Source: Flavobacteriales bacterium
GTDB taxonomy: Bacteria > Bacteroidota > Bacteroidia > Flavobacteriales_D > Parvicellaceae
Direction: 5' to 3'
DNA length: 6,720 bases
Assembly (NCBI GenBank): GCA_027047735.1
Contig: JALTUD010000227.1
Coordinates: forward strand, 1 to 6,720
Shown: one piece after another, positions 1 through 6,451 of the stretch
How the letters are laid out: the number at the start of each line of letters is the position of its first letter
Numbering within the stretch: the stretch's first letter is position 1
Notes under the pieces: model-generated
The model's database searches: none
What the model was told of the DNA's origin: nothing
The model's input: only the letters and a program-made list of their open reading frames with translations
Translations under genes and position numbers: made by a program

Positions 1-1
1 T

Positions 2-25
2 AAGAAAACTAAACTCCGTTTTCTT
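2..25. repeat. Small 8-bp hairpin at the left edge
   Basis: Arms 2-9 (aagaaaac) and 18-25 (gttttctt) are perfectly complementary around an 8-base loop. No T-run follows on either strand, so this is not a clear intrinsic terminator. It may be the tail of a gene lying left of the window, or chance in AT-rich DNA. It is separate from the structured repeat that begins at 42. Confidence 0.3.
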
Positions 26-41
26 TGCACTCACCTGCCCC

Positions 42-191
42 GCGTTAGGGATAGAACGGCGTGTTTGAGCTCTTTTTGGCTTGCTTGCTGTTTGCAAGCC
101 AAAAAAGCGAGTAGTGATAGCCCGACCCATTTTTGCTAAAGATACGTTTCGCGAGAGCGATATGTATCTTTAGCAAAAATGGGGAACGCCC
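42..191 (+). repeat. Structured repeat element, copy 1 (two variable-sequence hairpins, GAGA loop)
   Basis: This 150-base element starts with GCGTTAGGGATAGAA and ends with GGGGAACGCCC. The ends can pair (gcgtt 42-46 with aacgc 185-189). Inside are two hairpins. P2 has 12 perfect pairs (73-84 with 94-105, 9-base loop). P3 has 20 perfect pairs (126-145 with 164-183), then seven more positions (146-152 with 157-163) containing one T.T mismatch (148/161) and one G.T pair, closed by the GNRA-type loop GAGA at 153-156. The block atagcccgaccc (117-128) separates P2 from P3. A second copy lies inverted at 2266-2404 with the same conserved blocks and the same P2 and P3 lengths, but different, compensated stem sequences. 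The element points toward the 3' end of the EnvC-like gene, whose stop lies 35 bases away, so its P3 could also slow or end transcription of that operon. Whether it acts as RNA or DNA is unknown; a known ncRNA family such as Flavo-1 is possible. Confidence 0.85.
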
Positions 192-226
192 AAAACTTGC
201 ATAAATTTACGAAAAATATTTTAGAT

Positions 227-1423
227 TTAGCGATATATCCAAAGAGAAGGGTTTTGGCTTTTCATTCCCGAAGAGGTGATTTGCCAAATTTCAAAATGTG
301 CTTCGGATACATTACCCGATGGTGCGGGCAATAATTTGCCGATTTTTTGCTTAATGGATACGGTTTCGCCTTTTTTTACATAGACTTCTGCCAAGTTTGA
401 ATAGACGGTTCTGTAATTTCCGTGACTGACCATAACGACTTTTCCCGCTCCCGGTATAATGAAAACACTGGTAACTTTTCCGCCGAAAACCGCCCGTACT
501 TCGGCTCCTTTTGTAGTGGTAATATCTATACCGTTATTTTCGATATACGCCGTACTCACTACATCGTGTTGTTGTTTTCCGTAACGCCCTGTTATTTCTC
601 CTTTGAATACCGGCCACGGCAATTTTCCTTTGTTGGATGCGAAATTTTTGGACAATGCCGTTGTTTCAGGCGTGGTTACAAATCCTTTGGTTTTGTTTTT
701 CTTGGCTTCTTCAGCTATTTCTTTTTCTATTGCCTTGCGAATCGCCATTGCTATTCGCTCTCGTTTGGCTTTTTGCTGTTGCAATTGTTTTTTTAGCAAC
801 GCTTCGTTGGCTTGTAGTTTCTTTAAGGATTCTTGTTGTGCTTGCTTGTCTTTTAAGAACAATTGTTTTTCTTGTTTTTGAGCAATTGCTAAGCCTTCTT
901 TCTCCGCTTTAATTTGTTCTAATTCAACGATTTTATCCGCCAATAATTGTTGCGTACTTTTTATACGCTCTACTTGTTTTTGACGGTAATCGGTGTATTG
1001 TTGAATGTACTTTAATCGATGATAGGCTTCGGTATAGGATTTTGCCGAAAAAACATACAGTAATTTATAATCAACATCTCTGTTTTTAAAGGCATAACGC
1101 AACATTTTAGCGTACTCCTCTTTAAGTTCCTTCAGCTCGTTTTGCAGTTGTTCTACTTCCTTACGGCTTTCAGCAATTTCATTGTCCAACCGTTTCATCT
1201 GGTAATTAATGTTAGACATTAATGACTCACGATAAGCAATTTGATGATTGATAATTGCCAATTCGGTCATAGTCAACTGCTCTGTTTGACGTGTCTTTTG
1301 GATTAGATTTTTAGTCGTCGCTATTTTACGTTTGAGTTCTTCTTCCTGCTTTTTTAGCTTTCTACTCTTCTGAGCGAACACAGTCAGAGGCAACCATAAT
1401 AATATAAAAATCCAATATTTCAT
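227..1423 (-). CDS. EnvC-like murein hydrolase activator with degenerate M23/LytM domain
   Basis: This 398-residue periplasmic protein probably activates peptidoglycan amidases at division rather than cutting peptidoglycan itself. Residues 1-17 form a signal peptide (charged start, hydrophobic core, VFA-Q cleavage site). Residues about 20-240 are charged and rich in Lys, Glu and Gln, with the heptad look of a long coiled coil. The M23/LytM domain runs from about 268 (LPWPVFKGEITGRYG) to the end. Active M23 enzymes have HxxxD, a YxH motif and HxH; here these read N296-N-G-I-D300, YSN343 and E374-A-H376. One zinc ligand and both catalytic histidines are therefore lost, while D300, H334 and H376 remain, as expected for EnvC-type activators. 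Its ATG shares one base with the upstream lipoprotein stop (TAATG), indicating translational coupling. The family assignment is firm. The activator role is inferred from the missing residues, and the target amidase is not in the window. Confidence 0.9.
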   Translation of the reverse strand: MKYWIFILLWLPLTVFAQKSRKLKKQEEELKRKIATTKNLIQKTRQTEQLTMTELAIINHQIAYRESLMSNINYQMKRLDNEIAESRKEVEQLQNELKELKEEYAKMLRYAFKNRDVDYKLLYVFSAKSYTEAYHRLKYIQQYTDYRQKQVERIKSTQQLLADKIVELEQIKAEKEGLAIAQKQEKQLFLKDKQAQQESLKKLQANEALLKKQLQQQKAKRERIAMAIRKAIEKEIAEEAKKNKTKGFVTTPETTALSKNFASNKGKLPWPVFKGEITGRYGKQQHDVVSTAYIENNGIDITTTKGAEVRAVFGGKVTSVFIIPGAGKVVMVSHGNYRTVYSNLAEVYVKKGETVSIKQKIGKLLPAPSGNVSEAHFEIWQITSSGMKSQNPSLWIYR

Positions 1424-2244
1424 TATTCAAAGACCATAGGTTTGTAAGAATCGGTCAATTTAAAAGGCATTGTTTGCGGTTTATTTACCGCGACTTTATT
1501 GTATTTCAGTTTTAAAACCACTGTATCTTTGGGCGTAGTCATCAATACCTCAGCATAAAAAGGAAACAAACCACCCTCTTCGACCTCTTTCCAATCATCA
1601 TACTTTACGATGATAGAAGTGGTATCTTTCAGCAAATCAATTTCCACCTTTTGGCATTTATAATTATCGGGATTAATCCAACAGCGGTAAAGAAAATCAC
1701 GATGTTTTTTTACTCCTTTTTTTAGTAACTTATCCATCTTTTTCACCTTCGCCGAACTCAATACATACAAGCCGTCTTCAATACCGGTTTTATATTTCGT
1801 ATCATAATCAAAAGCCACCGCATTACCTGCAAAAAACTCTTCCAACAAACTGTAATCCAACTCTGTATCCAAAAACCGATTCACCGACCTAAAATCATCC
1901 AGATAATATTCCTTTCCGTTAATTTTTTTCAACACCTTAATCGAATCGTTGGAAGCAATCGCCGTCATAATCTGAATACCTTTCGACAGGTTCACCCACG
2001 ACGCACTGTCTCTGCGAACCCTAACATTGGTCTTTACGCCGTATTCCTTGCCCTCGTATTTGATTTTAGCATTTGCTTTTGAACGTAACCACGAATATTC
2101 AAAACTGTTATTTCGCAAAGAATCCACTAATACTTTCCAGTTTTTATGCTTCAGTTTTACGCCATCAGCCGTACGCTTTTTATTCCCGCAGGAGAACAGA
2201 AAAACGGAAAACAATAAACTATATATCAAAAATCTAACTTTCAC
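1423..2244 (-). CDS. DUF4292-type lipoprotein
   Basis: This 273-residue protein has a lipoprotein signal peptide: MKVR, a hydrophobic core, and a lipobox L16-F17-S18-C19. Mature Cys19 is followed by GNKKR. It lacks the acidic export signal that sends some Bacteroidota lipoproteins to the cell surface, so a periplasm-facing location is likelier. The rest alternates short beta-like strands (about 51-118, with SWLRSKANAKIKYEG and ASWVNLSKGIQIMTAIASND, then 185-273), reminiscent of DUF4292 and loosely of the LolA/LolB fold. The molecular function is unknown. The start is GTG: an in-frame TAA lies just two codons upstream, and the nearby ATG at 2254 is out of frame. The gene leads a two-gene operon with the EnvC-like activator, the usual pairing in Flavobacteriia as I recall it, which suggests an envelope role. 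Structured repeat copy 2 ends only 21 bases upstream of the GTG. Confidence 0.85.
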   Translation of the reverse strand: MKVRFLIYSLLFSVFLFSCGNKKRTADGVKLKHKNWKVLVDSLRNNSFEYSWLRSKANAKIKYEGKEYGVKTNVRVRRDSASWVNLSKGIQIMTAIASNDSIKVLKKINGKEYYLDDFRSVNRFLDTELDYSLLEEFFAGNAVAFDYDTKYKTGIEDGLYVLSSAKVKKMDKLLKKGVKKHRDFLYRCWINPDNYKCQKVEIDLLKDTTSIIVKYDDWKEVEEGGLFPFYAEVLMTTPKDTVVLKLKYNKVAVNKPQTMPFKLTDSYKPMVFE

Positions 2245-2265
2245 TTTTTATCATTATTATATGTT

Positions 2266-2404
2266 GGGCGTTCCCCTTTTCCCGTAAACAAACATAACGC
2301 TCTCGCGTAACGTCTGTTTACAGGAAAAGGGTCGGGCTATCCACTATATCTTTTGCCCTCCAAAAGGAGGGAGGGCAAAAGGATGCCGTTTCTATCCCTA
2401 ACGC
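2266..2404 (-). repeat. Structured repeat element, copy 2 (inverted relative to copy 1)
   Basis: Read on the minus strand, this 139-base element begins GCGTTAGGGATAGAA and ends GGGGAACGCCC, as copy 1 does. P2 pairs 2350-2361 with 2370-2381 (12 perfect pairs, 8-base loop). P3 pairs 2274-2293 with 2312-2331, then 2294-2300 with 2305-2311, capped by GAGA (tctc at 2301-2304 on the plus strand). The 27 P3 positions contain the same T.T mismatch as copy 1. Relative to copy 1, P2 differs at 4 of 12 pairs and P3 at 8 of 27 pairs, and every change keeps a Watson-Crick or G.T pair. The element's right-hand end (minus-strand sense) lies 21 bases from the lipoprotein start, so it occupies the space where that operon's promoter or leader should be. 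No protein is encoded in it. Confidence 0.85.
2289..2296 (-). promoter_or_regulatory. Candidate -7 promoter element for the DUF4292-envC operon, inside repeat copy 2
   Basis: Read on the minus strand this is TATGTTTG, a full match to the Bacteroidota -7 consensus TAnnTTTG. It would start transcription near 2283, about 40 bases before the GTG at 2244. No clear TTG -33 element stands at the expected distance. The match lies in one arm of the long P3 stem of the structured repeat, and copy 1 does not contain it. It is a plausible promoter, but a short motif can occur by chance in AT-rich DNA. Confidence 0.4.
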
Positions 2405-2538
2405 ATAAGTACTAAAAAAACATTTTACAGTGCTTAAAGTAACTAAGTTGGCGATACCAATCCGTCAAGCAAATACATTGCCAATCAAACTGCGAATATC
2501 CACAAAAATATCGACTTCTTTGTTTCTATGGTATTTAA

Positions 2539-2568
2539 TTTATCCAAAGTCTTTTGTTAACGGATAAA
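2539..2568. repeat. Hairpin upstream of the M23 gene
   Basis: Arms tttatcc (2539-2545) and ggataaa (2562-2568) are complementary around a 16-base loop that contains gttaac. It lies about 48 bases upstream of the candidate -7 element of the M23 gene, so it could be an operator-like site, but nothing else supports that. Apart from this I see no gene or clear signal in 2405-2610. Confidence 0.25.
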
Positions 2569-2615
2569 AAGAAAAGATTTTAATTCAGAATAATACATAA
2601 ACAAGTTCATTTCTT

Positions 2616-2623
2616 TATCTTTG
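2616..2623 (+). promoter_or_regulatory. -7 promoter element of the M23 peptidase gene
   Basis: TATCTTTG is a full match to the Bacteroidota -7 element TAnnTTTG, recognised by the primary sigma factor of this phylum. It ends only 7 bases before the ATG at 2631. Transcription would start at about 2628-2630, leaving almost no 5' leader. A clear -33 TTG is not visible around 2594-2600. Confidence 0.6.
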
Positions 2624-2630
2624 TTGTTCG

Positions 2631-3530
2631 ATGAGTGTATTAAAAAATAAAGACGAAAAAGAATCTTGGTTCAGCAAACTAACCAAAAAAGCAAGGTTGG
2701 TGGTTGTGGATTTAGATACGTTTGAAGAAGTTAGACATTTCAATTTCACTACACTCGGAATCATTATTTACAGTCTTTTCGCTCTGATGATTCTCGTTAG
2801 CTTAATTTGGCTTACCATTGCTTACACTTCCATCCGCGAAGCAATACCGGGTTATCCGAACATAGCCGAACAAAAAAGACTGGCTCATTTAGACAAAAAA
2901 AACCTGGCTTGGATAGAAGAAAAACAACGGATTTTAAACCAAGAACACATTTACTACAAAGATTTAATGACTATTCTTAGAGATAGTATAGTTTACGATT
3001 CTATCCTCAATGGCAAAACCATTGATTCGTCAGCACTCGAAAAAATAGATTTTTCCATTTCAAAAGAAGATTCTATCCTAAGACAAAAGATAGAGGAACA
3101 AGAAAAGTATTTAATCTCGCAAAATAAAAACATTCAATACAAAGACCTGAAAGGTATTTTATTTTTTCCTCCCGTATATGGGGAGTTGTCGGATAGTATA
3201 GACGTACAAAAAGGACATTTCGGAATTGACATCATCGCTCCGAAAGATGAAGCGGTAAAATCAACGCTTGGAGGTACGGTTATCGTCACCGATTGGTCGC
3301 CCAATAACGGAAATGTTATTTATATACAACACAACCATAATTTGGTTTCGGTATATAAACATAATTCCGTGTTACTTAAAAAAGTAGGTGATATTGTAAA
3401 AACAGGCGAGCCGATTGCTATCATTGGAAACTCAGGAAATTTATCCACGGGACCTCACTTGCACTTTGAATTGTGGCACAAAGGCACACCGTTAAACCCT
3501 ACCGATTATATTAACTTCAATCAACAATAA
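2631..3530 (+). CDS. Membrane-anchored M23 family peptidoglycan endopeptidase
   Basis: This 299-residue protein probably cuts peptide cross-links in peptidoglycan from the periplasmic face of the inner membrane. A basic cytoplasmic N-terminus (1-40) leads into one hydrophobic membrane segment (about 41-64). A helical, charged stalk follows (about 75-170), then an M23/LytM domain (about 175-299). All hallmark residues are present: H196-F-G-I-D200, YKH244 and H276-L-H278-F-E280, which gives the zinc ligands H196, D200 and H278 and the catalytic histidines H244 and H276. It is therefore likely an active zinc enzyme, unlike the EnvC-like protein nearby. The ATG is supported by the -7 element just upstream, and no Shine-Dalgarno site is seen. 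Its 3' end overlaps the lolD coding region by 14 bases, tail to tail. The substrate bond and cellular role (division, elongation or turnover) cannot be told from sequence. Confidence 0.9.
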   Translation: MSVLKNKDEKESWFSKLTKKARLVVVDLDTFEEVRHFNFTTLGIIIYSLFALMILVSLIWLTIAYTSIREAIPGYPNIAEQKRLAHLDKKNLAWIEEKQRILNQEHIYYKDLMTILRDSIVYDSILNGKTIDSSALEKIDFSISKEDSILRQKIEEQEKYLISQNKNIQYKDLKGILFFPPVYGELSDSIDVQKGHFGIDIIAPKDEAVKSTLGGTVIVTDWSPNNGNVIYIQHNHNLVSVYKHNSVLLKKVGDIVKTGEPIAIIGNSGNLSTGPHLHFELWHKGTPLNPTDYINFNQQ

Positions 3531-4170
3531 CACCGTCTTTCATTACCAATTTTCTATCTGCCATATTTGCTAACTCTTCGTTATGTGTTACGATTACAAA
3601 AGTTTGATTAAATTCCTCTCGTAAATCAAAAAACAATTGGTGCAACTCTTGAGCATTTTTAGAATCTAAATTTCCACTCGGCTCATCGGCTAAGATTAGC
3701 TTAGGATTGTTAATCAAAGCTCGTGCAACGCTTACGCGTTGTTGCTCCCCTCCCGATAATGAATCGGGTTTATGTTCCGCTCTATGTGCCAACCCTAATT
3801 TAGTAAGCAATCTCATTGCTCTTTGTTCGGCTTCTTTTTTCGACACACCGGCAATAAAAGCAGGAATACATACATTCTCTAAAGCCGTAAACTCAGGTAA
3901 TAAATGATGAAATTGAAAAATAAATCCAATATTTTTATTTCTAAACCTTGCTAACTTTTTCTTACTTAAAGTCGAAACATCCACACCGTCAAACAAAACT
4001 TTTCCACTACTAGGTAAATCCAACGTTCCTAATATTTGTAAAAAAGTAGTTTTACCCGCTCCCGAAGAACCCACAATAGAAACCACTTCTCCCTCGTTGA
4101 TATTGATATGAACTCCTTTCAACACCTCCAAATCTCCGTATGCTTTTTTTATTTCAACCGTTTCTATCAT
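3517..4170 (-). CDS. lolD: LolD, lipoprotein-release ABC transporter ATPase
   Basis: This is the cytoplasmic ATPase of the LolCDE-type complex, which extracts lipoproteins from the inner membrane for transfer to LolA. All ABC motifs are present (numbered from the preferred ATG): Walker A GSSGAGKT at 34-41, Q-loop Gln86, signature LSGGEQQ at 138-144, Walker B LILADE at 158-163, D-loop GNLD and H-loop His196. The stretch GFIFQFHHLLPEFTALENV is strongly LolD-like and separates it from FtsE and MacB. I chose ATG at 4170 (217 residues). The frame can be extended to a TTG at 4179, but MIETVEIKKAYG matches the usual LolD start. It is last in a minus-strand operon, 32 bases after the HAD gene. No LolC/E permease is in the window, so the partner must be encoded elsewhere, as is common in Bacteroidota. 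Confidence 0.88.
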   Translation of the reverse strand: MIETVEIKKAYGDLEVLKGVHININEGEVVSIVGSSGAGKTTFLQILGTLDLPSSGKVLFDGVDVSTLSKKKLARFRNKNIGFIFQFHHLLPEFTALENVCIPAFIAGVSKKEAEQRAMRLLTKLGLAHRAEHKPDSLSGGEQQRVSVARALINNPKLILADEPSGNLDSKNAQELHQLFFDLREEFNQTFVIVTHNEELANMADRKLVMKDGVIVD

Positions 4171-4202
4171 TCTATTCAATATTAGGAATCGTAAAAGTAA
4201 AA

Positions 4203-4913
4203 CTAATTTGGAACAAGCTCTACTATTCCGTTGGCAAAAGAGAATCTTGAGGTATGAATTTCTTGTCTTTGCTGAATATATGGTTTATACAAACCATCAA
4301 ATTGCACTCGTTCATCCACTACTTGATTCCACTTTCCTAACAGAGCGATAATCAACTCACTCATTTCTCTCACCGCGTGATTTCCACCGTCATTGGCTGT
4401 AATTACATCGCATATTTTATTTTCAATGCAATACTGTTGTAGCATTTTACTGCTATCACGCCTAACCAAAACACGAACACCGCATTCTTTTGCTAAACTC
4501 AAATCCAAAATATCATCAAAAGCAAATAAGACCTCATGAGGTTCTATTCCTCTGTTCTTTTTCAACCAATCTAAAATTTTCACCTTGTCTTTCACCTTAA
4601 AAAAGACATCATTTAAGTGCTCTCGTTCAGCCCAATAAAAAGCAGTAGGGTTATTTTCTCCGGTTATAATCGCCGTATAAGGAATAGATTGATTTACTAA
4701 ATAATAAGCAAAACGTAACATATTCCCCCCCATAGAGTCGGCTTCGGAAAAAGACGAAGTTCCGGTTTCATTTTTATATCCGCTATGAAACACACCGTCC
4801 CAATCAAAAATAAGAGCTTTTATTGATTTTAATTTATTTACCAATTCCTCAACAGGAGTAATAAATTTCATTCCACTCTCTGTAAACAATTTCTCTACTT
4901 TTGCTATTTTCAT
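4203..4913 (-). CDS. KdsC-like HAD-superfamily phosphatase
   Basis: This 236-residue cytoplasmic protein is predicted to hydrolyse a phosphate ester. HAD motif I is D37-W-D39-G-V, with Asp37 the likely nucleophile. Motif II is IIT84G, the motif III lysine is probably K110 (KVKDK), and motif IV is D133-D134. Near 176-183, GGNHAVRE resembles the C-terminal signature of KdsC, the KDO-8-phosphate phosphatase of LPS synthesis, as does the short cap-less layout (ADSMGGNMLR at 58-67). It is longer than typical KdsC (about 170-190 residues): there is a leader before motif I and an extension of about 45 residues after the KdsC core (about 191-236) that I do not recognise. The true substrate is uncertain because no other KDO or sugar-acid genes are near. 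The ATG lies 2 bases after the hydrolase stop, so the two are co-transcribed. Met15 is an alternative start. Confidence 0.75.
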   Translation of the reverse strand: MKIAKVEKLFTESGMKFITPVEELVNKLKSIKALIFDWDGVFHSGYKNETGTSSFSEADSMGGNMLRFAYYLVNQSIPYTAIITGENNPTAFYWAEREHLNDVFFKVKDKVKILDWLKKNRGIEPHEVLFAFDDILDLSLAKECGVRVLVRRDSSKMLQQYCIENKICDVITANDGGNHAVREMSELIIALLGKWNQVVDERVQFDGLYKPYIQQRQEIHTSRFSFANGIVELVPN

Positions 4914-4915
4914 TC

Positions 4916-6367
4916 CTACTGTTTAACAAACTTAATTTGATGAACCGGTGAATTATTCTCGTCCAATAATTCAACATAATAGAAACCGTTTTCCAAATTT
5001 TCTACATTCAATACATTATTTCTTAACCGTTCTTGAAAAAGAACCGCTCCCGAAATACTCAAAACTCTTACCGATAAATCGGAATCATCTTCCAATCCCT
5101 TAAAACTCAAAAATTGAGATGTTGGATTAGGGTAAACCTCTACTCTAATTAAATCCATATTTTCAATACCTGCATAACTGCATTTTGTTGCCAAGCTGTC
5201 AAACCAAGTTAAGGCGTAAGAAGTTGCAGGTAAAAAACAACCGTTATGGTCAGCGGAATTATTCAAATTTAACGCTTCAACTTGTGTTGCTCCCAAATTT
5301 ACCATAGAGTCCAATGTATAACGGGCATTGTTAGGAGAAACCATAGAATCAGAACCGCAATAAAGCATTTTAACAGGTGTTTGAGGCACCCAATTATAGA
5401 GGCTGTTTGCTCTTAAAGCTATATTAATAGGATGCGTATCTCTATTGACATCGCCAAGCATATTTTGCAAAACACTATCTTGCATAAAGTTGTAGTAATT
5501 TCCACCTCCCAGCATAAAATACCATTCAAATCCGGTATGTGTCCCGGCAAGTAAATAATTTTCGATATTCACATCATAAGGAGAATCATAAATATCAGAA
5601 TAATTTTGATAAATATTCCCGTAAGCCTCTTGAAACGAAGCTAATATATAAGGTAAAAACGGAGAAGCATAGTAAGTGGAATCTCCGTCAAAAATCATAT
5701 CATATTGAGCCTTTACCATATCGTACGCACCGGAAAGCGGAGCGGTTGCAATGACATTAAACTCATTTTGCAAATTATTGTCTTGAATATATTTCAATGT
5801 TGCCATTGCCGAATGTCCTCCGTGAGAATAACCGGTTATGTATAACTCTCCGTTGTCTGCGGGAACATTAGTTGCAGTATCTAAGTATTCTCTCACAGCT
5901 CTCAACAAATCTACCGTAGCGGTAGCTTCGGTTTCCGCATGCTGATATAAATGTATCCCTTGATTATCTCCCAATCCCAAATAATCCGGAAGAACGGCTA
6001 TATAACCGGACGTAGAAAAGTATATCCCTCTATCAGAGTACGCTCCCGTAGAAGGAACGTTGGTTTTTACAAACTCTGTTCCGTGTTCGTACACCAACAA
6101 AGGAGCGGAAGTACAACTAAGTTGCGGTATATAAACTGCTCCCGACGCTACTGTATTATTCCCGTGAGCATCTGTGGTGTTATACGTAATCTTATAACTT
6201 TTTACCGGATTAATTAGTAAATTAGCTGTACTCCACCCTCCGGAATTAACCGCAGACTGAACAGCGGAAACAGAATAATCATTTAATGGTGTAACGCTCA
6301 CCAATGATTGAGAATAAACACCTAATAAAGAAAAAAAGGCTAAAAGAGATAATATTTGTGCTTTCAT
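4916..6367 (-). CDS. Secreted alpha/beta hydrolase with T9SS type A sorting domain
   Basis: This 483-residue exported hydrolase is probably an esterase, lipase or peptidase-like enzyme. A signal peptide covers about 1-19 (MKAQILSLLAFFSLLGVYS). The alpha/beta hydrolase domain spans about 50-395. YEHGT (93-97) resembles an oxyanion-hole HG motif, G-Y-S181-H-G-G is the nucleophile elbow, D340 (CGSD) is the likely acid and H374 (DHNGC) the likely base. DYLGLGD and the LLRAVREYLD region recall secretory-lipase-type hydrolases. The last 80 residues or so (about 402-483) form a T9SS type A sorting domain: the YPNPT motif at 412-416, then beta-strand repeats, NGFYYVEL and a terminal KFVKQ. The protein should therefore cross the outer membrane through T9SS and be released or attached to the surface. 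It is first in an operon with the HAD phosphatase and lolD. The substrate is unknown. A surface enzyme leading two cytoplasmic housekeeping genes is unusual and may simply be local chance. Confidence 0.85.
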   Translation of the reverse strand: MKAQILSLLAFFSLLGVYSQSLVSVTPLNDYSVSAVQSAVNSGGWSTANLLINPVKSYKITYNTTDAHGNNTVASGAVYIPQLSCTSAPLLVYEHGTEFVKTNVPSTGAYSDRGIYFSTSGYIAVLPDYLGLGDNQGIHLYQHAETEATATVDLLRAVREYLDTATNVPADNGELYITGYSHGGHSAMATLKYIQDNNLQNEFNVIATAPLSGAYDMVKAQYDMIFDGDSTYYASPFLPYILASFQEAYGNIYQNYSDIYDSPYDVNIENYLLAGTHTGFEWYFMLGGGNYYNFMQDSVLQNMLGDVNRDTHPINIALRANSLYNWVPQTPVKMLYCGSDSMVSPNNARYTLDSMVNLGATQVEALNLNNSADHNGCFLPATSYALTWFDSLATKCSYAGIENMDLIRVEVYPNPTSQFLSFKGLEDDSDLSVRVLSISGAVLFQERLRNNVLNVENLENGFYYVELLDENNSPVHQIKFVKQ

Positions 6368-6386
6368 ATATATTTATTTTGGAGTA

Positions 6387-6394
6387 TAAAGTTA
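6387..6394 (-). promoter_or_regulatory. Candidate -7 element for the hydrolase-HAD-lolD operon
   Basis: On the minus strand this reads TAACTTTA, one base from TAnnTTTG. It lies about 20 bases upstream of the ATG at 6367, leaving a short A/T-rich leader. No TTG at the expected -33 distance is seen, so support is weak. It is the best promoter match in the immediate upstream region. Confidence 0.3.
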
Positions 6395-6451
6395 CTTTAA
6401 AAATTTGATAAATAAAACCTTAACAAGGAAAAACAGCCTTGAGCCGTAGTG

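Noticed and set aside
42..191. Integron attC site (folded recombination site with variable stem)
   Set aside because: attC sites read AAC...GTT from outside in, with RYYYAAC and GTTRRRY cores. Here the outer ends read GTT...AAC, the cores do not match, and no integrase or cassette array is visible.
603..912. Hydrophobic open frames on the plus strand opposite the envC-like gene
   Set aside because: They are antisense to the Lys/Gln/Glu-rich coiled coil, which reads as Phe/Leu/Cys-rich on the other strand. They have no promoter, start signal or family resemblance.
3517..4170. FtsE, which would pair with EnvC through FtsEX
   Set aside because: The region after the Q-loop (FQFHHLLPEFTALENV) is typical of LolD, and no ftsX lies next to it.
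3517..4179. TTG start at 4179 for lolD
   Set aside because: ATG at 4170 gives the family's usual N-terminus, and the three extra codons add nothing conserved.
4192..4199. Internal promoter for lolD (minus-strand TACTTTTA)
   Set aside because: One base off the -7 consensus in a short AT-rich gap inside an operon, with no -33 partner. Too weak to list.
5539..6217. Plus-strand open frames at 5539-5754 and 5951-6217
   Set aside because: They lie antisense to the well-supported hydrolase domain and show no recognisable protein features.
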